In this document: positions 18,875-27,626 of the stretch, piece by piece
How positions within the stretch are numbered: the stretch's first letter is position 1
How the letters are laid out: every line of letters starts with the position of its first letter
Origin: Thalassospira alkalitolerans
Lineage (GTDB): Bacteria > Pseudomonadota > Alphaproteobacteria > Rhodospirillales > Thalassospiraceae
DNA length: 64,000 bases
Assembly (NCBI RefSeq): GCF_002115745.1
Contig: NZ_JFKB01000006.1
Location: 1 to 64,000 of the forward strand
Direction: 5' to 3'
The notes under the pieces: model-generated
Told to the model about the DNA's origin: nothing
Databases searched by the model: none
The model's input: only the letters and a program-made list of their open reading frames with translations
Made by a program: the position numbers and the translations under genes

Positions 18875-20377
18875 ATGCCGTACCGTTACAAATCGATCCG
18901 AAACATGGCCTGCGCCGTATCAACAGCAGCACTGATTGCGCTTGCACCGTCGCTGTCCCTTGCGGCGGGCAATGTCACATTTGGCCAGCCCGTTGAACCG
19001 GCAGGACTTGACCCGACCGTTGGCGCCCCGGTCGCATCGGGTGAAGTCACATGGCAAAACGTTTTCGAAGGTCTGGTGGCCGTTGATCGCGATGGCAATA
19101 TCACGCCGCAACTGGCAAGCGCATGGACGCTTTCCGATGATGGTCTGACATATACCTTTACGCTACGCCCCGATGTGACATTCCATAACGGCGTGACGTT
19201 TGACAGTACGACGGCGAAATTCACCCTTGATCGCATCCTGTCCAAAGACAGCACCAATGGGCAAAAGGCGCTTTATAGCGTGATCGACAGTGTCGATGCC
19301 CCGGATACCGCAACCCTTGTTCTGCATTTGTCAAAGCCGTCATCGAACCTGATTTACTGGCTTGGTTTCCCATCAGCTGTCATGGTTGAACCATCCACCG
19401 CAGACAGCAATAAAACCACGCCAACCGGTACCGGCCCGTTCAAATTTGATGAATGGCGCAAGGGCGACCGGGTTTTGATGTCGGCCTATGATGGGTATTG
19501 GGGCGAAAAGCCGTCGCTTGATGCGATTACCGCCCGGTTCATTTCCGATCCACAGGCACAGGCCGCCGCCATCCTGTCGCATGATGTTGATGTATTTGGT
19601 AAATTCGAAGCCCCGGAACTTTTCAGCCAGTTCAAGGGCGATGACAGCCTTTCAACCCATGTCGGTGTCGGCGAGATGGAAATCGTCGCCGGGATGAATA
19701 ACACCCGCCCGCCGTTTGATGACATTCGCGTGCGGCAGGCATTAATGATGGCGGTGGATCGCAACATCCTGATCCAGGGTGTCGAAAGCGGATTTGGCAA
19801 CCCGATTGGCAGCCATTTTTCCCCGGCCAGCCCGTATTATGTTGATCTGACCGGCGAGTACGGCTTTGACATTGATGCCGCCAAGGCCCTTTTGGCCGAG
19901 GCCGGATATCCAAACGGGTTCGAATTCACCATGAAAGTCCCGACGCGCAGCTATGCGACGCGGTCGGCTGAAATCCTGCAAGCCCTGTTTACCCAGATCG
20001 GGGTGATGGCCAAGATCGAAAGTTCCGATTTCCCGGCAGGCTGGATTAAGGATGTGTTCAAAGACACCAATTACGACATGACCATCATCGGCCATGCCGA
20101 ACCGCTTGATATCGGGATTTATGCGCGCCACCCGTATTATTTTAATTACAACAATCCGGCATTTGACGCGGTGATGGATGATATCGCCGCTGCAACCACG
20201 CCCGATGCACGCGCTGCCGGATTTAAAAAGGCACAGGAAATCATCGGTCATGATGTTCCGGCACTATTCCTGTATTCCGCACCAAAACTGGGTGTTTGGG
20301 ATGCCAAGCTGACCGGTATCTGGGAAAATGGGCCGGTGCCATCCAATGATATGACCGATGTAAGCTGGTCAGAATAA
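18875..20377 (+). CDS. Family 5 solute-binding protein of peptide/nickel-type ABC importer
   Basis: This 500-residue periplasmic protein (DppA/OppA class) has a signal peptide ending near residue 31 (ALAPSLSLAAG). Family segments are clear: FEGLVAVDRDGNITPQLASAW, WTLSDDGLTYTFTLRPDVTF, TGTGPFKFDEW and DIRVRQALMMAVDRN. The family binds oligopeptides, but also opines, glutathione, nickel chelates and other ligands. The terminal amidase in the operon suggests an amide-containing ligand. The start follows the ribosome-binding site AGGGGGACC. A gap of about 100 bases to the permease may contain a processing site that raises the level of this subunit. Confidence 0.9.
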   Translation: MPYRYKSIRNMACAVSTAALIALAPSLSLAAGNVTFGQPVEPAGLDPTVGAPVASGEVTWQNVFEGLVAVDRDGNITPQLASAWTLSDDGLTYTFTLRPDVTFHNGVTFDSTTAKFTLDRILSKDSTNGQKALYSVIDSVDAPDTATLVLHLSKPSSNLIYWLGFPSAVMVEPSTADSNKTTPTGTGPFKFDEWRKGDRVLMSAYDGYWGEKPSLDAITARFISDPQAQAAAILSHDVDVFGKFEAPELFSQFKGDDSLSTHVGVGEMEIVAGMNNTRPPFDDIRVRQALMMAVDRNILIQGVESGFGNPIGSHFSPASPYYVDLTGEYGFDIDAAKALLAEAGYPNGFEFTMKVPTRSYATRSAEILQALFTQIGVMAKIESSDFPAGWIKDVFKDTNYDMTIIGHAEPLDIGIYARHPYYFNYNNPAFDAVMDDIAAATTPDARAAGFKKAQEIIGHDVPALFLYSAPKLGVWDAKLTGIWENGPVPSNDMTDVSWSE

Positions 20378-20478
20378 AAGCCACCCCGCGCGCCACCACC
20401 CACGGCCGGTTTGACATGACCATAATTGCCAGCCCGGTCGCCCGCGCTTTTCATTTTTTCTGCAAGTCGTGAAAGCCC

Positions 20479-21432
20479 ATGAACGCAGCAAGCAAATATA
20501 TGCGCCGGGCAGCAGGATATCTTTTTGTCCTTCTTGTCACCTCGTTTCTGATCTTTGTGTTGATCGAAGCGGCCCCGGGTGACCCCGCCGAAATCATGTT
20601 GGGTACATCGGCCCAGCCCGATACCGTGGCCGCCCTTCGGGCCGAGCTTGGCCTGGATCGGCCAATGATGGTTCGCTATGCCAGTTGGCTTGGCGGTGTG
20701 ATCACGGGTGATCTTGGCAATTCATATACCTATGGCACCCCGGTTGCCGAATTGATCGGTGATCGGCTGGCGGTGACCGTGCCATTGACCCTGCTGGCGA
20801 CCTTGCTGGCGATTGGCATTTCATTGCCGCTTGGCGTTTGGGCGGCTGCCCGCCCCGGAGCGGTGACCGACGGGGTTGCGACAATCTTTTCGCAATTCGG
20901 GATTGCGGTGCCGAATTTCTGGATCGGGTTGTTATTAATCCTGTTTGTCTCGCTGGGGCTGGGTTGGTTTCCGGCCGGGGGGTTCCCCGGATGGGGTGAT
21001 GATTTTGGCAAGGCGTTTTCGGCCCTGATCCTGCCCGCTATTTCACTTGCCATCCCACAGGCCGCCGTCCTGACCCGTGTGACCCGTGCCGCCGTGATTG
21101 AAGTCACCCACGAAGATTTCGTCCGCACCGCACGCGCCAAGGGGCTTGGCCGCAATCGGGCACTTTGGCTTCATACCGTGCCCAATGCGATGTTGCCGGT
21201 GGTCACCATGCTGGGGCTTCAAATTCCGTTTCTGATTTCCGGCGCGGTTCTGGTTGAAAACGTCTTTACCCTGCCCGGGATCGGCACCCTTGCCTATCAG
21301 GCCTTGTCGCAGCGCGACCTGATTGTCATTCAAAACGTGGTCCTGATGTTTGCGATCATCGTGATCATTGTGAACCTGATTGTGGATGGCCTTTACGCCG
21401 TCCTTGATCCCAGATTACGGACGCACAAATGA
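20479..21432 (+). CDS. DppB-type ABC transporter permease
   Basis: This 317-residue permease has six predicted helices. The DppB/OppB signature sections include the N-terminal APGDPAEIMLGTSA, LDRPMMVRYASWL and GDLGNSY, and the coupling motif EVTHEDFVRTARAKGLG. The C-terminal segment ENVFTLPGIGTLAYQA is diagnostic. Its stop overlaps the start of the next permease gene by four bases. Confidence 0.92.
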   Translation: MNAASKYMRRAAGYLFVLLVTSFLIFVLIEAAPGDPAEIMLGTSAQPDTVAALRAELGLDRPMMVRYASWLGGVITGDLGNSYTYGTPVAELIGDRLAVTVPLTLLATLLAIGISLPLGVWAAARPGAVTDGVATIFSQFGIAVPNFWIGLLLILFVSLGLGWFPAGGFPGWGDDFGKAFSALILPAISLAIPQAAVLTRVTRAAVIEVTHEDFVRTARAKGLGRNRALWLHTVPNAMLPVVTMLGLQIPFLISGAVLVENVFTLPGIGTLAYQALSQRDLIVIQNVVLMFAIIVIIVNLIVDGLYAVLDPRLRTHK

Positions 21433-22247
21433 AACGGATTCCCCTTAATCTTTGGCTGGGTGGTGCCATTTCATTGCTGCTGGTCGGTTCGGCAATTCTC
21501 AGCCGTTTCTGGACACCGCACGACCCGGTAAAAATGAATATTCTGAACCGTCTTAAAGGTCCGGGGGATGCCGGGATTTTGGGCGCGGATCAGATTGGGC
21601 GCGATGTATTTTCACTGATCATGGCCGGAGGATGGACGTCGCTTGGCATTGCGGTGACGGCCACCGTAATTGGCGGATCCATCGGCACCCTGATCGGGGT
21701 CAGTGCGGCCGCACGGCGCGGCCTTTTTGAAAAGGCAACGGGCTGGATCAACAGCGTGCTGTTTGCCTTTCCACCGATTTTATCCGCCATTCTTTTGGGC
21801 GCGTTGCTGGGCCCCGGCGGCATGACATCGATCATTGCGATTGGCGTTTTCATGATCCCGGTCTTTGCCCGGGTATCACGCGGGGCGGCACTGCAAATCT
21901 GGTCGCGTGATTATATCAAAGCCGCCCGGATGGCCGGCAAAGGCCAAGCCCTGATCACCATCGAACATGTTTTGCCAAATATTTCCGCCCAGCTTTTGGT
22001 GCAGTTTGCCATCCAGACAGGTCTTGGCATCCTTGCCGAGGCGGGGCTTAGCTTCCTTGGCATGGGCATCGCCCCGCCAACGCCAAGCTGGGGCCGCATG
22101 CTTGCCGATGCGCAGACCTATATCAGCAGCGCACCGCATCTGGTGATGGCGCCCGGCATTGCGATTGCGCTTGCCGTGCTTGGATTGAACCTTTTGGGCG
22201 ATGGCCTGCGTGATCTTACCGACCCACGAAGGAAACAGGCATCATGA
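21429..22247 (+). CDS. DppC-type ABC transporter permease
   Basis: This 272-residue partner permease has the DppC motifs GADQIGRDVFS, GVSAAARRGLFEKATGW and the coupling loop SRDYIKAARMAGKGQ. The C-terminal AEAGLSFLGMGIAPPTPSWG is also characteristic. It overlaps both neighbours by four bases (ATGA), which points to strict co-translation with the other membrane subunit and the ATPase. Confidence 0.92.
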   Translation: MKRIPLNLWLGGAISLLLVGSAILSRFWTPHDPVKMNILNRLKGPGDAGILGADQIGRDVFSLIMAGGWTSLGIAVTATVIGGSIGTLIGVSAAARRGLFEKATGWINSVLFAFPPILSAILLGALLGPGGMTSIIAIGVFMIPVFARVSRGAALQIWSRDYIKAARMAGKGQALITIEHVLPNISAQLLVQFAIQTGLGILAEAGLSFLGMGIAPPTPSWGRMLADAQTYISSAPHLVMAPGIAIALAVLGLNLLGDGLRDLTDPRRKQAS

Positions 22248-23080
22248 TGCTTTCGATCAAAGACCTTCGGGTATCATTTGACCACAGCACCGGTGCGCGC
22301 ACCGAAGTCGTGCACGGCATCAATCTTGACCTTGATCGCGGCGAAACCCTTGGCATTGTCGGGGAAAGCGGATCGGGGAAATCAGTCCTGTCGCTGGCGA
22401 TCATGGGATTATTGCCCGGCAGCGCACACACCAGCGGGCAGATCCGGTTTGAAGGCGAAGACCTTCTTGCCGTGCCGGAACGCCGCCTGTGTGACTTGCG
22501 CGGCCGCAAGATCGGCATGATTTTTCAGGAACCGATGTCGGCCCTTAACCCGGCAATGACTGTTGGCAACCAAATCGCCGAGGGGCTTCGCCTGCACAAA
22601 GGCATGTCCAAACACGATGCCCGCAACGAGGCGCTTCGGTTGCTTGAAATGGTGCAAATCCCGCAGGCCGCAACGCGCATTGACAGCTATCCGCATGAAA
22701 TGTCGGGCGGGCAGCGCCAGCGCGTCGGCATTGCAATTGCGATTGCGCTCAAACCCGATTTGTTGATTGCGGATGAACCGACCACCGCGCTTGATGTCAC
22801 GGTACAGGCCGAAATCCTTGATATCCTTGATGACCTTGTCACGGATTTGGGGATTTCACTGATCCTGATTTCGCATGATTTGGGCGTGATTGCCCGGATT
22901 GCTGATCGCACATTGGTGATGTATCGCGGCGATGAAATGGAACAGGGCGACACAGAACGCGTCCTGCGATCCCCGACACATGATTATACCCGCAAACTCC
23001 TGAATGCGATGCCAAGCCGGGCGCGTAAAAGCCTTGATCAAACCGGGGCCATGACCGGATCGGAGGCAAATCATGACTAA
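22244..23080 (+). CDS. DppD-type ABC transporter ATP-binding protein
   Basis: This 278-residue ATPase has Walker A GESGSGKS, signature MSGGQRQRVGIAIAIA and Walker B LLIADEPTTALD. The C-terminal extension YTRKLLNAMP is typical of peptide-importer ATPases. It works with the following ATPase as a heterodimer. The start is an ATGATG overlapping the previous stop. Confidence 0.92.
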   Translation: MMLSIKDLRVSFDHSTGARTEVVHGINLDLDRGETLGIVGESGSGKSVLSLAIMGLLPGSAHTSGQIRFEGEDLLAVPERRLCDLRGRKIGMIFQEPMSALNPAMTVGNQIAEGLRLHKGMSKHDARNEALRLLEMVQIPQAATRIDSYPHEMSGGQRQRVGIAIAIALKPDLLIADEPTTALDVTVQAEILDILDDLVTDLGISLILISHDLGVIARIADRTLVMYRGDEMEQGDTERVLRSPTHDYTRKLLNAMPSRARKSLDQTGAMTGSEANHD

Positions 23081-23882
23081 ACTTCTGGACATCAGCAACC
23101 TGACCCGGAAATTTGATCTGTGTGATGGGGAACTTACCGCATTGGACAATGTATCCCTGTCGCTTGACGCGGGAAAAATCCTTGGCGTTGTCGGGGAAAG
23201 CGGATCGGGGAAATCGACACTGGCGCGTATTGTCATGGCGCTTGATCACCCGACATCGGGCACGGTCCATATCAATGGGCAAAGCCTTTTTGATTTATCG
23301 CCTGCGGCCCTTCGCACCGCACGGCGGGATTTTCAGATGATCTTTCAGGACCCGTATGGATCACTGGACCCGCGCCATAATGTCGGACGGCTGATTGCCG
23401 AACCGCTTTATCTTGAACAAAACGCACCAAGTGGCACGGCAAAGCGCGATCGCATTGCCGCATTGCTTGAAGATGTCGGGCTTCGCGCCGATGACATGAA
23501 CCGTTTCCCGCATGAATTTTCCGGTGGCCAGCGCCAGCGCATTGCCATTGCCCGCGCCCTGATCACCAAGCCCAAGCTGGTGGTCGCCGACGAGGCGACA
23601 TCGGCCCTTGACCTGACAGTGCAAAAACAAATCCTTGAGCTGATCCTTAAACTGCGCGCCGAACACGGCATTTCGGTTCTGTTCATCACCCACAATATCA
23701 GTGTGGTCGAAGAAATATGTGACGATGTTGTCGTTCTGGAACATGGCAAGCTGGTCGAAACCGGCCCGACCGATGCGGTATTGAATGCCCCACAAGAAGC
23801 CTATACCCGGCGCTTGATGAATGCCGAACCGACCCTTGAACATATCGGGCGCAAGGCATGGCGTGCGGCGCGTGCGCCATAA
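23073..23882 (+). CDS. DppF-type ABC transporter ATP-binding protein
   Basis: This 269-residue second ATPase has Walker A GESGSGKST, the Q-loop MIFQDPYGSLDPRH (typical of DppF/OppF), signature FSGGQRQRIAIARAL and Walker B LVVADEATSALD. It ends with the oligopeptide-type tail YTRRLMNAEP. It overlaps the preceding gene by eight bases. It completes the importer, and an amidase gene follows after about 70 bases. Confidence 0.92.
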   Translation: MTKLLDISNLTRKFDLCDGELTALDNVSLSLDAGKILGVVGESGSGKSTLARIVMALDHPTSGTVHINGQSLFDLSPAALRTARRDFQMIFQDPYGSLDPRHNVGRLIAEPLYLEQNAPSGTAKRDRIAALLEDVGLRADDMNRFPHEFSGGQRQRIAIARALITKPKLVVADEATSALDLTVQKQILELILKLRAEHGISVLFITHNISVVEEICDDVVVLEHGKLVETGPTDAVLNAPQEAYTRRLMNAEPTLEHIGRKAWRAARAP

Positions 23883-23952
23883 AACCAAATGAATACCGAC
23901 AGAAAACCGCCCCTTACCCCGCCTGTTCAAATCCTGCCCAAAGGTGCCACCA

Positions 23953-25338
23953 ATGTCTGAATTGCTTGATCTTTCTGCCCGTGACGTCCTGAAAGGATTT
24001 CAGGATAAAACCATTTCGCCGGTCGATTATATGGCGGCCCTTTGTGACCGGGTGGAAACCTGTGAACCAAAAGTCTGTGCACTTTATGCCTATAAGCCCG
24101 ACGACGCGATGGCCAAGGCCCGCGCATCGGAAAGCCGTTGGGTAAAGGGCGAACCGGTTGGACCACTTGATGGCATGCCGGTCACGGTCAAGGAACTGAT
24201 TGCAACCAAGGACGAACCGGTCCCGATGGGAACGGCGGCAATTGATTTGGTCCCCGCCGCCGAAGATGCCCCAACAGCCGCCCGCCTTAACGAAGACGGG
24301 GCGATTATCTTTGCCAAGACCACCTGCCCGGATTACGGCATGCTTAGCTCCGGTCTTTCGACCTTTCACCCGCTTAGCCGCAATCCATGGGATTTAAGCC
24401 AGAACCCCGGCGGGTCCAGCGCGGGGGCCGCCGCCGCCGGGGCCGCCGGATATGGGCCGTTGCATATCGGAACCGATATTGGCGGCTCTGTCCGGCTTCC
24501 AGCAGGGTGGACGGGCCTGTTTGGCTTTAAACCATCGCTGGGCCGCATTCCGATTGATCCGTATTACACTGGCCGCTGTGCCGGGCCGATGACACCACGT
24601 GTTGATGATGCCGCCCTTTTAATGGCCTGTGTGACGCGCCCCGATACGCGCGATGCGACGTCGCTTCCCTATCAGGATATCGACTGGGACGCGCCCGCGA
24701 TGGATGTAAGGGGTGTTAAGATCGGTTTGATGATGGATGCTGGATGCGGCATTGACGCCGAGCCGGACGTTAAGGCCGCTATCCTGGCCGCCGCCAAAGA
24801 ATTCGAAGTGCACGGGGCCGAAATTATCGAGATCGAACCGGTCCTGACCCGCGAGATGTTAGATGGACTTGATATCGCATGGCGGGCACGGTTCTGGGGT
24901 ATGATGCGCAAACTAAGCCCAGCCAACCGTTCAAAAATCCTGCCCTATATCCATGAATGGGCCGAAGCCGGTGCATCCGCCAACCCGACCGAAATCGCAA
25001 GCGGGTTCGATCAGACCTTTGCCATGCGCAAAACTTGTGCGGATGCCTTTGACAAGGTTGATTTCATCCTGTCGCCGGTGAACCCCAATGTCAGCTATCC
25101 GGCCGATTGGGCATCGCCGACCAATGACCCGGCAAAACCGTTTGAGCATATCTGTTTTACCGTACCGTGGAATATGGGTGAACAACCGGCCTGTTCGATT
25201 AATTGTGGCTATTCACAAACCGGCATTCCCATCGGGCTTCAAATCGTCGCACCGCGGTTTGAAGATTTGAAACTGTTTCAGATCGCCCGTGCCTATGAGG
25301 CATGGCGCGGGCCAATCACCAACTGGCCGGACATCTGA
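23953..25338 (+). CDS. Amidase-signature family amidohydrolase
   Basis: This 461-residue cytoplasmic enzyme has the Ser-cisSer-Lys triad of the amidase signature family. The lysine lies in MPVTVKELIATKD, the cis-serine in NPGGSSAGAAAAG and the nucleophile in HIGTDIGGSVRLPAGW. ATG 23953 is used, as the upstream GTG in the same frame has no ribosome-binding site and AAAGG lies before the ATG. As the last gene of a peptide-type ABC operon it probably hydrolyses the amide bond of the imported compound. Members range from aliphatic amidases to peptide amidases and GatA-like proteins, and the partner GatB/C genes are absent. Substrate unknown. Confidence 0.87.
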   Translation: MSELLDLSARDVLKGFQDKTISPVDYMAALCDRVETCEPKVCALYAYKPDDAMAKARASESRWVKGEPVGPLDGMPVTVKELIATKDEPVPMGTAAIDLVPAAEDAPTAARLNEDGAIIFAKTTCPDYGMLSSGLSTFHPLSRNPWDLSQNPGGSSAGAAAAGAAGYGPLHIGTDIGGSVRLPAGWTGLFGFKPSLGRIPIDPYYTGRCAGPMTPRVDDAALLMACVTRPDTRDATSLPYQDIDWDAPAMDVRGVKIGLMMDAGCGIDAEPDVKAAILAAAKEFEVHGAEIIEIEPVLTREMLDGLDIAWRARFWGMMRKLSPANRSKILPYIHEWAEAGASANPTEIASGFDQTFAMRKTCADAFDKVDFILSPVNPNVSYPADWASPTNDPAKPFEHICFTVPWNMGEQPACSINCGYSQTGIPIGLQIVAPRFEDLKLFQIARAYEAWRGPITNWPDI

Positions 25339-25393
25339 ATTCCCGATCAGGGCGCATCATTCGCCGTATAACAACAGCACAACACACCACAAC

Positions 25394-25424
25394 AACACGG
25401 TTGCCACATGGCGCCGTGTTTTTT
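25394..25424 (+). terminator. Rho-independent terminator after the amidase operon
   Basis: AACACGG (25394-25400) pairs with CCGTGTT (25414-25420), with an inner GCCA/TGGC stem, followed by a T-run. It ends the importer/amidase transcript before the tRNA genes on the other strand. Confidence 0.75.
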
Positions 25425-25451
25425 GTTTCAGATGAATTTAATGACGTGAAG

Positions 25452-25484
25452 ACACACAAAACCCCGCGCGGCAAACCGGCGGGG
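25452..25484 (-). terminator. Terminator downstream of the tRNA-Val pair
   Basis: Read on the minus strand, CCCCG at 25484-25480 pairs with CGGGG at 25466-25462, with a short inner GG/CC stem, and TTTTGTGTG follows. It lies just after the 3' end of the leftmost tRNA. Confidence 0.6.
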
Positions 25485-25490
25485 CGGGAA

Positions 25491-25567
25491 TGGTGGGCCT
25501 AACAAGACTCGAACTTGTGACCTCTCGCATGTCAAGCGAACGCTCTAACCAACTGAGCTATAGGCCC
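25491..25567 (-). tRNA. tRNA-Val (GAC), copy nearer the left
   Basis: A 77-base cloverleaf starts GGGCCTA and ends TAGGCCC-A-CCA, with the CCA encoded. It has the D-arm GCTCAGTTGGTTAGAGC, an anticodon loop TTGACAT (anticodon GAC, reading GUC and GUU), and the T-loop TTCGAGT. It is the second gene in the transcription direction. Confidence 0.96.
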
Positions 25568-25584
25568 CTAAATGTGCGGAAAGA

Positions 25585-25661
25585 TGGTGGGCCTAACAAG
25601 ACTCGAACTTGTGACCTCTCGCATGTCAAGCGAACGCTCTAACCAACTGAGCTATAGGCCC
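25585..25661 (-). tRNA. tRNA-Val (GAC), promoter-proximal copy
   Basis: This gene is identical in all 77 bases to the copy at 25491-25567 and separated from it by 17 bases. The acceptor stem GGGCCTA/TAGGCCC, anticodon GAC and encoded CCA are all visible. The pair is presumably one transcript from a promoter in 25662-25867, which is divergent from the hutG-like gene. Confidence 0.96.
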
Positions 25662-25867
25662 TCTTATCCATCTTTCATCTGACCGGCTTTCGTGACAGAA
25701 AGCTTGGCCAGCACCGTTTGTAACGGCGAGGCGGTATTTAGCCCAAGGCCGTAAAAGGTGCAACCCCTCAATTGGATTTTTGACAAAAAATCTTCATCTA
25801 TGGGGGACGGGAAGGATCGCTGTTGCTATGATCACCGTCCAGTTTAGGGAAGACGTAACAAACGACA

Positions 25868-26734
25868 ATGAACCAGTTGCCATCGGACCTTACCGGCAGT
25901 GGACCGGCAACCGTGATCCTGCCACTCAGGCAAACCTTGCCTGTGGTCTTTGCATCACCCCATTCCGGGCGCCAGTACCCGCAGGATCTTGTTGAAAGCG
26001 CGCGCATTGACTCTTTTGCGTTGCGTGCCTCCGAAGATGCCTTTGTCGATCAACTGTTTGCCAGCGCGCCCAAGCTTGGCGCGCCGATGCTATGCGCGAC
26101 TTTTCCGCGCGCCTTTGTTGATGTCAATCGCGGCGCACTTGAACTTGACCCGCGCATGTTTGATGGCCCCCTGCCCTCGGATGCCGATGTGCATTCGATG
26201 CGCGCGTTATCGGGATTGGGATCGATCCCGCGTGTTGTCAGTGGCGGGATCGAGATTTATAAATCCCGCCTGCCCGTGGCCGAGGCATTGCGCCGGATCG
26301 AGGTTTATTATCAGCCCTATCACGCCGCCTTGCGCAAACTGATTGATGCAACACGCGAGGAATTTGGTTACTGCATCCTGATTGATTGCCATTCAATGCC
26401 CGGCGATTCTGTTGACAGTAATAAAAACCGCGTTGATCTGGTTCTGGGGGATTGCTATGGAAGTTCCTGCCATCCGTCTTTGACGCGCTTTGTCGAAGAT
26501 CGTGTCCGCGATCTGGGTTTCACTCCGGCGCATAATGATCCATATGCTGGCGGGTTCTGCACACGTCATTACGGGCAACCGCAAGACCATGTGCACAGCC
26601 TGCAGATAGAGCTTTCACGAGCCCTGTATATGGACGAAAACACGATCACTCCCCATCGCGGCTTTGACACCCTGCGCGACCAGATGACGCATCTGATTTC
26701 GTGCTTCCATGATCTTGACGGGAATTCTTTTTGA
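25868..26734 (+). CDS. N-formylglutamate amidohydrolase (HutG/FGase family)
   Basis: This 288-residue protein belongs to the N-formylglutamate amidohydrolase family. Members cleave N-formyl-L-glutamate to formate and glutamate in one branch of histidine breakdown. The metal-site landmarks are VFASPHSGRQYP near the start, SEDAFVDQLF, FVDVNRG, IDCHSMPGD in the middle and DPYAGGFCTRHYG near the end. No other hut gene is in the window, so a stand-alone role in de-formylation or related N-acyl amino-acid clean-up is equally possible. The stop overlaps the start of the GNAT gene (TGATG). Confidence 0.85.
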   Translation: MNQLPSDLTGSGPATVILPLRQTLPVVFASPHSGRQYPQDLVESARIDSFALRASEDAFVDQLFASAPKLGAPMLCATFPRAFVDVNRGALELDPRMFDGPLPSDADVHSMRALSGLGSIPRVVSGGIEIYKSRLPVAEALRRIEVYYQPYHAALRKLIDATREEFGYCILIDCHSMPGDSVDSNKNRVDLVLGDCYGSSCHPSLTRFVEDRVRDLGFTPAHNDPYAGGFCTRHYGQPQDHVHSLQIELSRALYMDENTITPHRGFDTLRDQMTHLISCFHDLDGNSF

Positions 26735-27333
26735 TGACCAGCCACCCCGTTTCCGGCGCTGCGCCCCGCAACAATGACGATGCGCTTGGCAATCTTGTCA
26801 TCCGCGATGCAGAGCCCGAGGATTTCGGCCGCATTACTGAAATTTATGGCCACCATGTTTTGCATGGGCTGGCATCGTTTGAAGAACGTGCGCCTGAAAT
26901 CGCCGAACTGACATCGCGTTGGCAACATGTCCGCGAACGCGGCCTGCCCTATCTTGTCGCCGAGATCAATGACCGGGTCGAAGGCTTTGCCTATGCCGGG
27001 GCCTATCGCACGCGACCTGCCTATCGCTTTACGGTCGAGGATACGATCTATATCGCGCCTGATGTGGTCGGCAAGGGTGCCGGGCGGGCATTGCTATCGG
27101 AACTGATCAAACGCTGCACGGCACTTGGCTATCGCCAGATGGTGGCCGTGATTGGCGACAGTGCGAATGTCGCCTCTATCGGGCTGCATGCCCGGCTTGG
27201 CTTCCGGGTGGCCGGGACATTGCAATCAGCGGGCTTTAAACTGGGCCGCTGGGTCGATAGCGTAATCATGCAGCGCGGGCTGGGTGACGGGGATGGCAAT
27301 TTCCCGGAAACCGATCCGAAGCGGGAAAAATAG
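26734..27333 (+). CDS. GNAT N-acetyltransferase, phosphinothricin/methionine-sulfone type
   Basis: This 199-residue protein has a GNAT fold of the Pat/YncA group, as shown by IRDAEPEDFGRITEIYGHHV, HGLASFEERAPE, YTIAP-like DTIYIAPDVVGKGAGRALL (the acetyl-CoA loop) and ASIGLHARLGF. Such enzymes acetylate phosphinothricin, methionine sulfoximine/sulfone or other small amines. The C-terminus matches the group's GFKLGRWVDSVIMQR. It is co-translated with the formylglutamate hydrolase-like gene, which suggests a shared amino-acid substrate pool, though this is only inferred. An 11-C run follows the stop codon directly. Confidence 0.85.
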   Translation: MTSHPVSGAAPRNNDDALGNLVIRDAEPEDFGRITEIYGHHVLHGLASFEERAPEIAELTSRWQHVRERGLPYLVAEINDRVEGFAYAGAYRTRPAYRFTVEDTIYIAPDVVGKGAGRALLSELIKRCTALGYRQMVAVIGDSANVASIGLHARLGFRVAGTLQSAGFKLGRWVDSVIMQRGLGDGDGNFPETDPKREK

Positions 27334-27360
27334 CCCCCCCCCCCTGCATCGCATCCCTCA

Positions 27361-27391
27361 AAGGCGCCATTTTCATGATGGCGCCTTTTTC
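27361..27391 (+). terminator. Rho-independent terminator after the GNAT gene
   Basis: AAGGCGCCAT (27361-27370) and ATGGCGCCTT (27378-27387) form a perfect 10-base stem with a 7-base loop and a T-run. It is a strong intrinsic terminator for the hutG-like/GNAT operon. Confidence 0.88.
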
Positions 27392-27626
27392 TATTGTGCC
27401 GGATCGATGCCAAGACCACCGGATGCTCTGGCAAGAACAATGCCGTTGAAAACCACATCACAAAAAGAACAGTTAAGAGGTTTCATTCCTGAAAGGGAAA
27501 GCAGCGATCAGAACCGACTTAACCGAAAGGCGATTTGCACTGCACAATATCGCGCGGACAGCAGAAAAGCATGATCCGAAAAACACACCCACCACCCCAA
27601 AACGCCATAAATCCCTGATTTTAGAC

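Noticed and set aside
22369-23216. Near-identical GTCGGGGAAAGCGGATCGGGGAAATC in both ABC ATPase genes
   Set aside because: It is the shared Walker A coding sequence of two paralogous ATPases, not a mobile or regulatory repeat.
25452-25661. Possible integration (att) site at the tRNA genes
   Set aside because: No integrase, no partial tRNA copy or direct repeat nearby, and ordinary genes on both sides.
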